Of a stretch of DNA of 64,000 nucleotides, positions 1-9,280 are shown one piece after another. Where the stretch lies: positions 310,001 through 374,000 of the forward strand of contig CAWIVH010000015.1 in assembly GCA_963839475.1 (NCBI GenBank), read 5' to 3'. A program made the translations under genes and the position numbers. A model generated the notes under the pieces. It had not been told where the DNA came from. It worked only from the letters and a program-made list of their open reading frames with translations, and did no database searches. Within the stretch, counting starts at the first letter, position 1; every line of letters begins with the position of its first letter. This stretch comes from CAWIVH01 sp963839475 (GTDB taxonomy: Bacteria > Acidobacteriota > UBA6911).

Positions 1-2130
1 CACCGCGGCCAGAATCAGGGCCATGGCTGCGAAGACGGATAAAACCGAGGTCGAAAATCGTGGCTGGCTTACGGATTGGCGAACGAGCCCGGATAAAGGC
101 TCGACCCGGTCGGCCACAGCATCGCGGTCGATTTCAGAGATGATGCTGCGAACGAGAGGGATGGCTCCTGTCGGATCTCCCGCCGTCCTCACGGCAAGGC
201 TGAATTCATTTTGCAGCGGGGCATCTTCTTTCACCATCAGGAAGATCTCAGGCATCACCGGTGCTTCGAGCCCGTCTTTCAGGATATTCCCCACCACTCC
301 CAGGATCTCGATGGACTTCCCCTCCGAACTTAAAAAATTGCTGAACTGACGACCGGTGATGGGACCGCCCAGATATTGCCGCACGAACTCCTCGTTGACG
401 ATCAATGCCTTGGCCGGCCGGCTGAGATCCTGCCGGCTGAAGAAGCGTCCTTCACGCAGGTGGAGACCCAGGGCTTCTGCGTAGCCCTGGGTGATCCTGT
501 ACTGCAGCGCCCGCGCCGATTTGGGCTTGTCTCCCCCGATTCCCGGCGGAATCTGGAATCCGCTGATTGTGGTCATGCCGTTGAATGGAGCCATATTGCC
601 GGCCCCGGCGGCGATGATCCCGGGACTGATCCGCAAACGCTCCAGGAGCGCCTCCACATATTGCCGGCTGCGCACGGCGTCGGCTTTCGCCGGAAGCGAC
701 AAATCCGCCAGCAGGACATTTTCCGCGTTATAGCCCGGATCCACCCGGATAAGTTTTTCGAAGCTGCGGATCAGGAGCCCTGCCCCGATGAGCAGCATGG
801 TCGCGAACGCGGCCTCGGCCACCAGAAGGGTTCCGCGCAGCCGCGATGCCCTGGCACCGCCCAGGCCGGCTGCAGAAATCCATGTCCCGGCATGAAGCGA
901 AGCCGAGAGGTTCAGCTGGACGCTGCGAAATGCCGGCGCCGCGCCTGCTATCAGCCCTGCCAGCAGGGAAATTCCAATCCCGTATGCGAGCACGGCACCG
1001 TCGATCCGAATATCCGTAAGGCGCGGGAATCCCTGCGGCGCAATCGCGGGAAGGGTGCGTATTAATCCCCAGGCCAGCAGGACACCGCATACACCCCCGA
1101 AAGAGGTCAGTGCCGTGCTCTCCGTCAGCAATTGACGCACCAGCCGGGCGCGTGTGGCTCCCAGGGCATAGCGCATCGCGATTTCCTTGCTCCGCGCCAG
1201 CCCGCGGGAAAGGAAAAGGTTGGCTACATTGACGCAGGCGATGAGGAGGACAAGCCCCACGCCGCAGGTCAGGACCAGAAGGGCAGGTCGCACTCCCGAA
1301 GTGATGTCTTCCAGGAGGGGCCGGACAATGACCTCGACCGGTCCTCCCATCCCGAAAATCATGTCGGCTGCCATCGGCCTGGGGCCGAATCCCCTGGCCG
1401 CGGCCGTGCCTTCAGCTGCCGCCTGTGCAACCGAAGCTCCAGGCTTCAGACGTGCAACCGCCCGAAAAACCGAGATCAAGCCCGCTCCCTCCGTCCCCTT
1501 GTCCGAGCGCGGAACAACTTCCGGAACCCAGAATTGGGCCTTCCGGTCCGGGAAATAAAAGCCGCCGGGTGCGACCCCGATGATGGTGTGGGGCCGGTCG
1601 TCCAACACCATGGTGCTGCCGATCGCTTCCGGGTTTGCACCGAACTGCTGTCGCCAGTAGGAATCGCTGAGTACGACAAGGGCGGAGTCCTGCCGCGCCT
1701 CCTCCGGGCGGAAGAATCGTCCTGCTTGTGGCACGGCTCTCATCAGAGGGAATAGAGCAGGCGAAACCGATGCGCCGTCGACGCGGACCGAATGGTCCTT
1801 GCCCGCCACCTTGAAACGGCCGGAGCCATAGGCTGCAATCCCTTCGATCGTTGAAGACTTTTCAATCCAGGCATGAAAAGTAATGTTGCTGAGGACGGGG
1901 GTCTTCAGCGCCGAAGTTCCGCCGGGACGCCTCTCCGAGAGCTTGACCAGACGGTCCGCCTCGGGGTAGGGCAGCGGGCGCAAAGCGACCCCGTAAACGA
2001 CGGAAAAGACCGCCGTATTAAGGCCGATGGCAAGGGCTATCGTCACCAGGGCGGCAGCCGCAAAACCCTTGTTGCAGCTCATGGCCCGCAGCGCAATTCG
2101 AAGATCTTGTGCCAGTTCTTCTACGATCAT
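1..2130 (-). CDS. ABC transporter permease, MacB/FtsX-like (ADOP type), partial at the left edge
   Basis: Reading leftward from an ATG at 2130, the frame stays open to the window edge, so the C-terminus is missing (about 710 residues seen). An N-terminal segment (EELAQDLRIALRAM) is followed by a first membrane helix near residues 22-45 and a MacB-type periplasmic domain (ALRPLPYPEADRLVKL, then SYWRQQFGANPEAIG). A membrane block follows (about 270-390, with VNVANLFLSRGLARSKEIAMR and the typical ALGATRARLVRQLLTES), then a second periplasmic domain. This duplicated architecture matches the large permeases called ADOP in Acidobacteriota. Such proteins move or sense lipophilic or peptide substrates together with a separate ATPase, which is not seen here. 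The start codon overlaps the stop of the upstream fucosidase (ATGA), so translation is probably coupled. Substrate unknown. Confidence 0.85.
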   Translation of the reverse strand, partial: MIVEELAQDLRIALRAMSCNKGFAAAALVTIALAIGLNTAVFSVVYGVALRPLPYPEADRLVKLSERRPGGTSALKTPVLSNITFHAWIEKSSTIEGIAAYGSGRFKVAGKDHSVRVDGASVSPALFPLMRAVPQAGRFFRPEEARQDSALVVLSDSYWRQQFGANPEAIGSTMVLDDRPHTIIGVAPGGFYFPDRKAQFWVPEVVPRSDKGTEGAGLISVFRAVARLKPGASVAQAAAEGTAAARGFGPRPMAADMIFGMGGPVEVIVRPLLEDITSGVRPALLVLTCGVGLVLLIACVNVANLFLSRGLARSKEIAMRYALGATRARLVRQLLTESTALTSFGGVCGVLLAWGLIRTLPAIAPQGFPRLTDIRIDGAVLAYGIGISLLAGLIAGAAPAFRSVQLNLSASLHAGTWISAAGLGGARASRLRGTLLVAEAAFATMLLIGAGLLIRSFEKLIRVDPGYNAENVLLADLSLPAKADAVRSRQYVEALLERLRISPGIIAAGAGNMAPFNGMTTISGFQIPPGIGGDKPKSARALQYRITQGYAEALGLHLREGRFFSRQDLSRPAKALIVNEEFVRQYLGGPITGRQFSNFLSSEGKSIEILGVVGNILKDGLEAPVMPEIFLMVKEDAPLQNEFSLAVRTAGDPTGAIPLVRSIISEIDRDAVADRVEPLSGLVRQSVSQPRFSTSVLSVFAAMALILAAV

Positions 2131-3506
2131 TTCAGAAACAGCTCGACCACCGGGATTTCGACGGCAGGTTTCACCATCGGCAGCCTGAGAACCAGGTCGC
2201 CGGATTTCGATTCCTCACTGATCCAGGTGGTGTCCTTCCGTGCGCTCATCCTCACTTCAGAGGCGTCGTGCAGCAGCTGGGCATATTTAACCTTGCCGGC
2301 GTACCCCTCCAGGACCAGCTGTCCCATGGGCCAGTCGAGCAGATGAATGTATAGCTTCCGGGTCGATGGATTATAGGTGAGCAGGGAGCTGTCCGGTGCC
2401 TTAAAGCCGTTGGGTGCCTGAGTGCAGCCATAAATAGCGGCGTTGTTCAACTGCATCCAGCGCCCCATCGAACGCAACCGATCCTGCGCCCGTTCGTCGA
2501 AGGTGCCTCGCGCGGTGGGTCCGACATTAAGCAGCAGGTTTCCCCCTTTGCTGACTGTTTCAATGAGCAACACGAGAAGCTGCTTGGTATCTTTCCAGGT
2601 CATTTCGTCGCGGTAATACCCCCACGAGCCTGAAAAGGTCTGACAGGTTTCCCAGGGCACACGCAGGCCGTTCATGGTCACCCACTCCCTGGGCTTGAAT
2701 TGCTCGGGAGATCGGAAATCCCATCCGCCTTCTACATCCATCAGGTCGAGCCGGTCGTTCACGATGATTCCGGGCTGAAGCTCGCGCACCATCTTGAGCA
2801 AGTTTTCGGAATCCCAATCCCCCCTCCCTTTGCCGTTTTTGCCGGGGAACGAAAAATCCAGCCAGATGATGTCGATTTTGCCGTAGTTGGTCAGCAGCTC
2901 GCGCACCTGGTCTTTGAGGTACTGGCGGTAAACCGCCATGTCCCGCCCGCGGTTCAACTGGGCGTATTCCTCGTCGCTTTTGGCGCTCTGGGGATGGTTG
3001 CTGTCGATCGTGTAACTCGGATGATGCCAGTCCAACAGCGAGTAGTAGAATCCGACCCTGAGCCCCTCCTTGCGAAACGCATCCACCCACGGGCGGATCA
3101 GATCACGCCGCGCGGGAGTGTTGATGGCCTTGTAATCGGTGAACTTCGAATCGAAAAGACAAAAGCCCTCGTGATGCTTGCTTGTGATCACTGCGTATTT
3201 CATCCCCGCCGATTTGGCCATTCTGGCCCACTCCTGGGGGTCGTAGAGGTCGGGCTGGAACAGGTCGAAGTATTTCTGGTAATCCTCGTTGGTTATTCTC
3301 TCGTACTTTTTCACCCATTCGTGGCGCGCCGCCTGAGCATAAAGACCCCAGTGGATGAACATGCCGAAGCGCGCCTCGGTCCACCAACGCATGCGCTCCT
3401 CTTTCTGCTGCGCCGATTCCTTCGGCAACTGGGCGATCGCGCCCGCGGCCAGAAGAAACAAGCACATCCCGGAAATCAGTATCGTGACCACGCTGATTTT
3501 TTTCAT
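2127..3506 (-). CDS. Alpha-L-fucosidase, GH29 family, secreted
   Basis: 459 residues. A signal peptide (basic MKK start, hydrophobic stretch to about residue 25) precedes a GH29 barrel that opens with RFGMFIHWGLYA and contains YAVITSKHHEGFCLFDS, both family hallmarks. The probable nucleophile Asp lies in DIIWLDFSF near residue 212. Family members remove terminal alpha-linked L-fucose from glycans, and the signal peptide places this one outside the cytoplasm. The C-terminal part (about 370-459) is a beta-rich domain usual for GH29. The stop overlaps the start of the following permease gene by 4 bp. The family is clear; the linkage preference cannot be read from sequence. Confidence 0.9.
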   Translation of the reverse strand: MKKISVVTILISGMCLFLLAAGAIAQLPKESAQQKEERMRWWTEARFGMFIHWGLYAQAARHEWVKKYERITNEDYQKYFDLFQPDLYDPQEWARMAKSAGMKYAVITSKHHEGFCLFDSKFTDYKAINTPARRDLIRPWVDAFRKEGLRVGFYYSLLDWHHPSYTIDSNHPQSAKSDEEYAQLNRGRDMAVYRQYLKDQVRELLTNYGKIDIIWLDFSFPGKNGKGRGDWDSENLLKMVRELQPGIIVNDRLDLMDVEGGWDFRSPEQFKPREWVTMNGLRVPWETCQTFSGSWGYYRDEMTWKDTKQLLVLLIETVSKGGNLLLNVGPTARGTFDERAQDRLRSMGRWMQLNNAAIYGCTQAPNGFKAPDSSLLTYNPSTRKLYIHLLDWPMGQLVLEGYAGKVKYAQLLHDASEVRMSARKDTTWISEESKSGDLVLRLPMVKPAVEIPVVELFLK

Positions 3507-3627
3507 GGATTGCCTCGCTATCCTGTTAGTCTCTCAGCTTCATAAAATGGCTACCGGCTTGGGGATCATCATAATCCTGGCCCCGTGAATTTCCGTGGGG
3601 ATTCGTGCGGCTCAGATGGGGAACAAA

Positions 3628-4212
3628 CTATGCCTTCTCCGCACGGAGCACTTTCTCGATGCGCCGGTCCGGCACAAGCCACATCAGGGCCACCAGAACA
3701 TAAATAACCTGGGCTATGGAAGACGACCATAAACAGGCCGCAACTCCGAAAACGTAAAGGATCGGTGACAACTTGCCCTTCCAATCCCGCCCCACCGCTT
3801 TTTGGAGCAGGGAGCCGGCTCCATGCACCCGGATGATGGCCAGCTGCAAAATGTAATAGGCGATGGCAGCCAAAAGCAGGACTCCCCCATACAGGGCAGT
3901 GGGCATGCGGGCAAAAGGGTTTTCCCCCATCCAGTGAGTGGCGAACGGGAAAAGGGAAAGCCAGAACAGCAGATGCAGGTTGGCCCACAGAATCGAGCCA
4001 TCGACTTTACTTACGGTATGCAGCATATGATGGTGGTTGTTCCAGTAGATGCCGATGTAGATGAAGCTTAAAACGTAGCTCATGAACACCGGGATCACCG
4101 GTCTCAAAGCGTCGAAATTCAAGCCGGGTGGAACTTTCATTTCCAGAACCATGATGGTGATGATGATGGCGAGCACCCCATCACTGAAAGCCTCCAGCCG
4201 ATTCTTGCTCAC
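3628..4212 (-). CDS. TMEM175/DUF1211 family potassium channel-like membrane protein
   Basis: About 194 residues. The first helix begins KNRLEAFSDGVLAIIITIMV, which carries the RxxxFSD signature of the TMEM175 (DUF1211) family, followed by five more hydrophobic segments. Bacterial members have six helices and form potassium-permeable channels. I chose a GTG start at 4212 because GGAGGG sits 7-8 bases before it and the FSD motif then falls at the N-terminus, as in relatives. An ATG at 4344 is in frame, but it would add a basic, low-quality extension. The gene is divergent from the Tricorn-like gene. Ion selectivity is inferred from the family only. Confidence 0.8.
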   Translation of the reverse strand: MSKNRLEAFSDGVLAIIITIMVLEMKVPPGLNFDALRPVIPVFMSYVLSFIYIGIYWNNHHHMLHTVSKVDGSILWANLHLLFWLSLFPFATHWMGENPFARMPTALYGGVLLLAAIAYYILQLAIIRVHGAGSLLQKAVGRDWKGKLSPILYVFGVAACLWSSSIAQVIYVLVALMWLVPDRRIEKVLRAEKA

Positions 4213-4429
4213 TCTGATCCCTCCCTCGATTGCTGGCTGCCGCAGAATAAAACGGGCAGGTTCCCGAATCCAAGAAGAAAGAATTCCCGCCGGGCAGGCG
4301 CTCTTGATCCGATGCCTCCGGGGAATTCTTGGCATCCTGTCCAAAGCATGTCAGGGAAAGCCGACGATTGAATTGCTGCCGGGCATGATTCGTGATAGAA
4401 GGGCCAAAATTCACGTGGGAGAACAATGC

Positions 4430-7400
4430 ATGTCCAGACGAGCCGTTTTTCATGCCCTGAGCCTCTTCATTCTGATTTCGGTAACCATGCCGGCAGGTGT
4501 AGCATCGGCGCCGGACACGGGTCCCACGCGATTGCTGAGGACGCCGACCGTTTCGGCGAGTCAGATCGCATTCGCCTATGCCAACAATATCTGGATCGTT
4601 GAGCGCTCGGGCGGGATGGCGCGGCGGCTGACCAGCTTTCAGGGCCAGACGTCAAATCCACATTTCTCTCCTGACGGGAAGCGGATTGCCTTCAGCGCGG
4701 AATATGGCGGCAATACGGATGTTTATGTCGTACCCGCCCAGGGGGGAGAACCCCGGCGTCTGACCTGGCATCCCGGCAGCGACCAGGTTCAGGGCTGGAC
4801 TCATGACGGAAAGGCTGTTCTCTTTTCCTCAACACGCGCCACATGGGCGCCGAGCGGCGCTCCGCGCTTCTGGACCGTACCGGGCGAAGGGGGTGTGGAG
4901 GAACCGTTGCCGCTGCCGCGCGGGTATCAAGGGAAGATCTCACCGGATGGCACCCGGATCGCCTACCGGATGAATAACTCCTGGGATGAGGAGCGACGCA
5001 ATTACCGCGGCGGGCAGAACCGCCCCATCTGGATCGTGGATCTCAAAAGCTTCGATCTAACCACGCCGCCCTGGACCGACTCGAAGGATATGGACCCGGT
5101 CTGGCTGGGCGACACGGTCTATTTCATTTCCGACCGGGATGGTGTGGCGAATATCTGGGCCTACGATACAAAAACGAAAAAACTGACTCAGGCCACGAAG
5201 TTCACTGATTTCGATGTCAAGGCGTTGGGAGCAGGCGGAGGCTCCATAGCCTTCGAGCAAGCCGGCAATATCCATGAGCTGGATCCGAAAACCGGGAAAG
5301 CGCGCATCGTGAACATAACGGCCACGGGCGATTTTCCATGGATGATGCCAAGGTGGGAGATTGTATCGGGTCGGATAGTGAATATGGCGCTCTCCCCCAC
5401 CGGCAAGCGCGTCACCGTTGAAGCGCGAGGCGAGATCTTCACTATACCCGCGGAAAAAGGGGATTCCAGGAACCTCAGCAACTCGAGCGGTTCGGCCGAG
5501 CGCGATCCGGCCTGGTCTCCCGACGGGAAATATGTCTCTTATTTCAGCGATAAGTCTGGGGAATATCAGCTTGTCATCGAAGCGCAGGACGGCCTCACCC
5601 CGCCGCGCGAAATAGCCCTGCCGAACCCGACCCACTACTACATGCCGGCGTGGTCTCCCGATTCGAAGAAGATTGTGTATACCGACACGAACCTCAAGGT
5701 GTGGGTGCTCGATGTTGCCAGCGGTCAGGCGAAGATAATCGGCAGCGATCCCTGGATGGTGCCTCAACGCACACTCAATCCGGTCTGGAGCCCGGACTCG
5801 AAGTGGGTGGCATATTCCAGCCACCTCCGATCCATGTATCACGCCATTTTTGTCAGCAACGTTGAAAGCGGCGAGACCAGGCAGGTTACGGACGGGCTTG
5901 CCGACGCCGTTTGGCCGGCATGGGATGCAAACGGCAAATACCTTTGGTTCCTCGCATCGACCGATTTCGGGCTCAAATCGCAATGGCTCGACATGACGTC
6001 ATACGATCGCAACGAAACCTTCGGGTTGTACTTTGCGGTTCTTAAAAAGGGGGAGCCAAGCCCGCTCCTGCCGGAAAGCGACGAGGATTCCGGGGTCGGG
6101 AGCACTTCCGGAGGTGGAAGCAGCGGCGGCGGGATAAGCCGCAACGGTGCTGCATCGGATGCCGGGGGGACGCAGGCCGACAGCCCTGCGCCGGCGGGCC
6201 GGGCCCCACGGACACCTGTGACCGTGCAGATCGATTTTGATGGATTGAGCCAGCGTATCATCTCCGTTCCGGGCGTCCCCGAAAGGCAGTATTCGCAGCT
6301 TCGCGCGGGCGTGTCAGGGACCGTATATTACCTCGAGGCTGGCGCCGGCGGCACCGGCGCCCGGGGTGACGCCGGAGGCCCGGGCGGGAGCATCCTGCAT
6401 CGCTACAAATTGAGCGACCGCAAAGCCGCCCCCTTCGTAAGCGGCGTTGCGGCCTACGACCTGAGCGCCGATGGCCATAAACTGCTCTATCGAGCCGCAG
6501 GCGGCGGCGATCGGGGAGCGCGGCCCGGCGGCGCGCCCGGCACCGGTGCACCACCCAGCCTGTTCATTGTCGAAGCCGACCGCAATCCTCCACAAGCAGG
6601 CCAGGGACGCCTGGAGGTTACGCTGCGGATGTACCTCGAGCCGAAAGAGGAATTCAAACAGATATTCAATGAGGGCTGGCGCAACCAGCGCGACTACCTT
6701 TATGTGCCGAACATGCATGGCGCCGACTGGCCGCGGGTGAAAGAGATGTATGGTCCATTGCTTCCGTTTGTCATGCACCGCGCCGATCTGAACTACCTGC
6801 TCGACAACATGGGCGCAGAAATTGCCGTGGGGCATTCCTACGTTCGCGGTGGAGACATGCCCGATGTGCCGCAATCTCCCGGCGGACTTTTGGGCGCCGA
6901 TTTTGCGATCGATGCCGGACGCTACAAAATCGTCAGGATCTACGACAATGAGAACTGGAATCCCGACCTTCGGGCGCCTCTGGCATCGCCTGGCGCCGAG
7001 GTGCCGGCCGGAGACTATATTCTCGCTATCAATGGTATCGAACTGAGGGCTCCCGACAACATCTACCGCCTTCTGGACGGCGCGGCGAATAAGCAAACAG
7101 TCTTGACGGTGAACAACCGTCCGGCCATGGAAGGATCACGGCAGGTAACGGTAGTGCCGGTTGCCAATGAGCAGGCTCTGCGGACACGCGCGTGGGTGGA
7201 GCAGAACCGCCGGGTTGTCGAAAAGCTTTCCGAGGGGCAGCTGGCTTATGTCTATCTCCCAAACACCGGTAACCCGGGGTACAGCAGCTTTAACCGGTAC
7301 TACTTTGCCCAGCAGGAGAAGAAGGGCGCAATCATCGACGAGCGGTTCAACGGCGGCGGATCAGCCGCCGACTATATCATCGATGTGCTGCAGCGCGACT

Positions 7401-7867
7401 TCGACGGTTACTTCAACAACGTTGCCGGCGATCGATTTCCCTTCACGAGCCCATCCGCCGGGATCTGGGGGGCGAAGGTGATGATCATCAACGAAATGGC
7501 CGGCTCGGGCGGCGACCTGATGCCCTACATGTTCAAGCGGCGAAAGATCGGCCCGCTGGTGGGAAAACGCACCTGGGGAGGCCTTGTCCACACCGCCGAC
7601 ACGCCGCCCTTCATCGATGGGGGTTCCATGATCGCGCCGCGCGGGGGCTTTTTCACCCGAGATGGGAAATGGGCTGTGGAAAATGAGGGCGTCGGCCCCG
7701 ACATCGACGTGGAAAACTGGCCCAAGGACGTGATCGCAGGACACGATCCGCAGTTGGAGCGGGCGGTGCAGGAAGCGATGAGGCTTCTCAAGGAGCGCCC
7801 GGTGAACCGGATGACGAACGAGCCGCCTCCGCCGACCTGGGGGCGCAGGCCCACCCCGCGTCCGTAA
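4430..7867 (+). CDS. Tricorn-type protease, S41 family, with beta-propeller and PDZ domains
   Basis: 1145 residues from ATG 4430 (GGGAG about 10 bases upstream; an export signal follows immediately, so the in-frame ATG at 4082 is less likely). After the signal peptide there is a long beta-propeller region (about 40-600) with repeated FSPDGKRIAFS-like TolB/WD blades. A PDZ-like segment (about 840-920, VPAGDYILAINGIEL) and an S41 peptidase domain follow. Candidate catalytic residues are His about 802 (GHSYV), Ser about 1026 (MAGSGGD) and a Glu near 1084-1086 (ENEG), matching the Tricorn arrangement. Family members degrade peptides; the signal peptide suggests a periplasmic site. Gly-rich low-complexity inserts near residues 560-590 and 640-710 sit between the propeller and the peptidase region. 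Confidence 0.9.
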   Translation: MSRRAVFHALSLFILISVTMPAGVASAPDTGPTRLLRTPTVSASQIAFAYANNIWIVERSGGMARRLTSFQGQTSNPHFSPDGKRIAFSAEYGGNTDVYVVPAQGGEPRRLTWHPGSDQVQGWTHDGKAVLFSSTRATWAPSGAPRFWTVPGEGGVEEPLPLPRGYQGKISPDGTRIAYRMNNSWDEERRNYRGGQNRPIWIVDLKSFDLTTPPWTDSKDMDPVWLGDTVYFISDRDGVANIWAYDTKTKKLTQATKFTDFDVKALGAGGGSIAFEQAGNIHELDPKTGKARIVNITATGDFPWMMPRWEIVSGRIVNMALSPTGKRVTVEARGEIFTIPAEKGDSRNLSNSSGSAERDPAWSPDGKYVSYFSDKSGEYQLVIEAQDGLTPPREIALPNPTHYYMPAWSPDSKKIVYTDTNLKVWVLDVASGQAKIIGSDPWMVPQRTLNPVWSPDSKWVAYSSHLRSMYHAIFVSNVESGETRQVTDGLADAVWPAWDANGKYLWFLASTDFGLKSQWLDMTSYDRNETFGLYFAVLKKGEPSPLLPESDEDSGVGSTSGGGSSGGGISRNGAASDAGGTQADSPAPAGRAPRTPVTVQIDFDGLSQRIISVPGVPERQYSQLRAGVSGTVYYLEAGAGGTGARGDAGGPGGSILHRYKLSDRKAAPFVSGVAAYDLSADGHKLLYRAAGGGDRGARPGGAPGTGAPPSLFIVEADRNPPQAGQGRLEVTLRMYLEPKEEFKQIFNEGWRNQRDYLYVPNMHGADWPRVKEMYGPLLPFVMHRADLNYLLDNMGAEIAVGHSYVRGGDMPDVPQSPGGLLGADFAIDAGRYKIVRIYDNENWNPDLRAPLASPGAEVPAGDYILAINGIELRAPDNIYRLLDGAANKQTVLTVNNRPAMEGSRQVTVVPVANEQALRTRAWVEQNRRVVEKLSEGQLAYVYLPNTGNPGYSSFNRYYFAQQEKKGAIIDERFNGGGSAADYIIDVLQRDFDGYFNNVAGDRFPFTSPSAGIWGAKVMIINEMAGSGGDLMPYMFKRRKIGPLVGKRTWGGLVHTADTPPFIDGGSMIAPRGGFFTRDGKWAVENEGVGPDIDVENWPKDVIAGHDPQLERAVQEAMRLLKERPVNRMTNEPPPPTWGRRPTPRP

Positions 7868-7987
7868 CCTTTATGAGCGCGGATTCATCAGCGGTGCTCC
7901 ACCTTGACCCGCTCAAATCCGCATCTTGGCAAGAACGCTGCCTGGTTTTGAAATTGGGAATTCAGGGGCGGTTTCCTTAGATCCGAT

Positions 7988-9169
7988 ATGCATTCCACCG
8001 GCACGAAACTCGGATTGTGCTATGCCAGCATGATGGCGATCGCCATCGCCGCCAACGTAACACCGGTTTACCTGACTACATTCAGTGCCGCTTTCGGCGG
8101 ACCCTCGGGCCTGACCGGGGAGCAATTGGGTCGAATCCCGGCGGTGCTGTTCGCCTCATTCATCCTGACTATCCTCATCTCAGGGCCGCTGGCCGACCGT
8201 CTGGGGGCGAAGCGCTTCGTCCTGGCGGGTCACGCCCTCATCATCGCAGGAATGGCGGCGATGGCCTCTTCCGTCAGCTACGAAATGCTGCTTCTGTCTG
8301 TAGGCGTTCTGGGCGTCGGCGCCGGGTGCCTCGAGATGGTGCTCAGCCCCGTGGTGGCTGCGCTCTGCCCCGACAGGCGGGCGTCGGCCATGAATTGGCT
8401 CCACTCATTTTACTGTATCGGCAGCTTTGTCACGGTCATGGTCACGTCCGAAAGCCTGCGCTGGAACTTCTCATGGCGGCTTGTGTGCGGGACGCTCATT
8501 TTGCTGCCCCTGGCAGTTTTGGTCGGATTCCTGCCAATTCGGTTGCCCCCGATGGTGCACGAGGACCATGAGCGGGAACCGGTCCAGTCATTGTTGAAAA
8601 GCAGGCACCTGTGGGCTTCCCTCTGGATCATTTTCCTGGCAGGCGGCGTCGAAATCAGTATGGCGCAGTGGCTTCCGGCCTACGCGGAGCGGGTGCTTGG
8701 ATTTGCCAAAGCGGCGAGCGGCCAGGGACTGGCGGGTTTCTTTATCGGCATGGCGCTCGGCCGCTTCCTGGCAGCCTCGCATGGGCACCGCTTGACCCCG
8801 ATGCAATGGCTTAACCTCGGGGCCCTGTGCAGCCTGGCGTTGCTGCTCATAGGCGTGTTCGCGCCCGAGCCCTGGCTGGCGCTGGCCGGGTGCTCGGGCC
8901 TCGGTTTCTCGGTGAGTTGGCTCTGGCCCACGACCCTGGCCATGACGGCGGACCGCAGCCCTCATGGAGGAGCCACCATGTTTGCCATGCTTGCGGTCTG
9001 CGGCAATGCCGGCTGCTTCGTGATGCCGTGGGTCGTCGGTTTTGTCTCCGATCAGGCTTCTCTCAGGTACGGCATGATGACTATCCTGGTTTGTCCCGTC
9101 GGAATGTTAATGCTGCTTCTATGGATATTCCTCCGTGGGGCGCGCCGGGGAGCAAAGCAAGTTTCCTAG
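7988..9169 (+). CDS. Major facilitator superfamily transporter
   Basis: 393 residues, almost wholly hydrophobic, with about 12 predicted membrane helices. The loop after helix 2 reads GPLADRLGAKRFVLAG, a clear MFS signature (G-x-x-x-D-R-x-G-x-K-R). The early segment resembles sugar/fucose-type MFS carriers, but substrate residues cannot be assigned. It starts 120 bp after the Tricorn-like gene on the same strand and may be co-transcribed. The second half has the usual repeated topology (FIGMALGRFLAA). No substrate is claimed. Confidence 0.85.
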   Translation: MHSTGTKLGLCYASMMAIAIAANVTPVYLTTFSAAFGGPSGLTGEQLGRIPAVLFASFILTILISGPLADRLGAKRFVLAGHALIIAGMAAMASSVSYEMLLLSVGVLGVGAGCLEMVLSPVVAALCPDRRASAMNWLHSFYCIGSFVTVMVTSESLRWNFSWRLVCGTLILLPLAVLVGFLPIRLPPMVHEDHEREPVQSLLKSRHLWASLWIIFLAGGVEISMAQWLPAYAERVLGFAKAASGQGLAGFFIGMALGRFLAASHGHRLTPMQWLNLGALCSLALLLIGVFAPEPWLALAGCSGLGFSVSWLWPTTLAMTADRSPHGGATMFAMLAVCGNAGCFVMPWVVGFVSDQASLRYGMMTILVCPVGMLMLLLWIFLRGARRGAKQVS

Positions 9170-9280
9170 CAGTGTGTTTGGTATGAGTGGATCTCCATTC
9201 ACGTGGGTCCGGGTTTTACCGGCTGTCTCAGAACTGGCTAGACTGCGGACCGTGACCCCGGGGCGCCAATTGCGTCACGG

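Noticed and set aside
376..1755. Plus-strand open frames opposite the left-edge permease
   Set aside because: The minus strand reads a complete MacB-type permease through the edge; the opposite frames have no recognisable protein.
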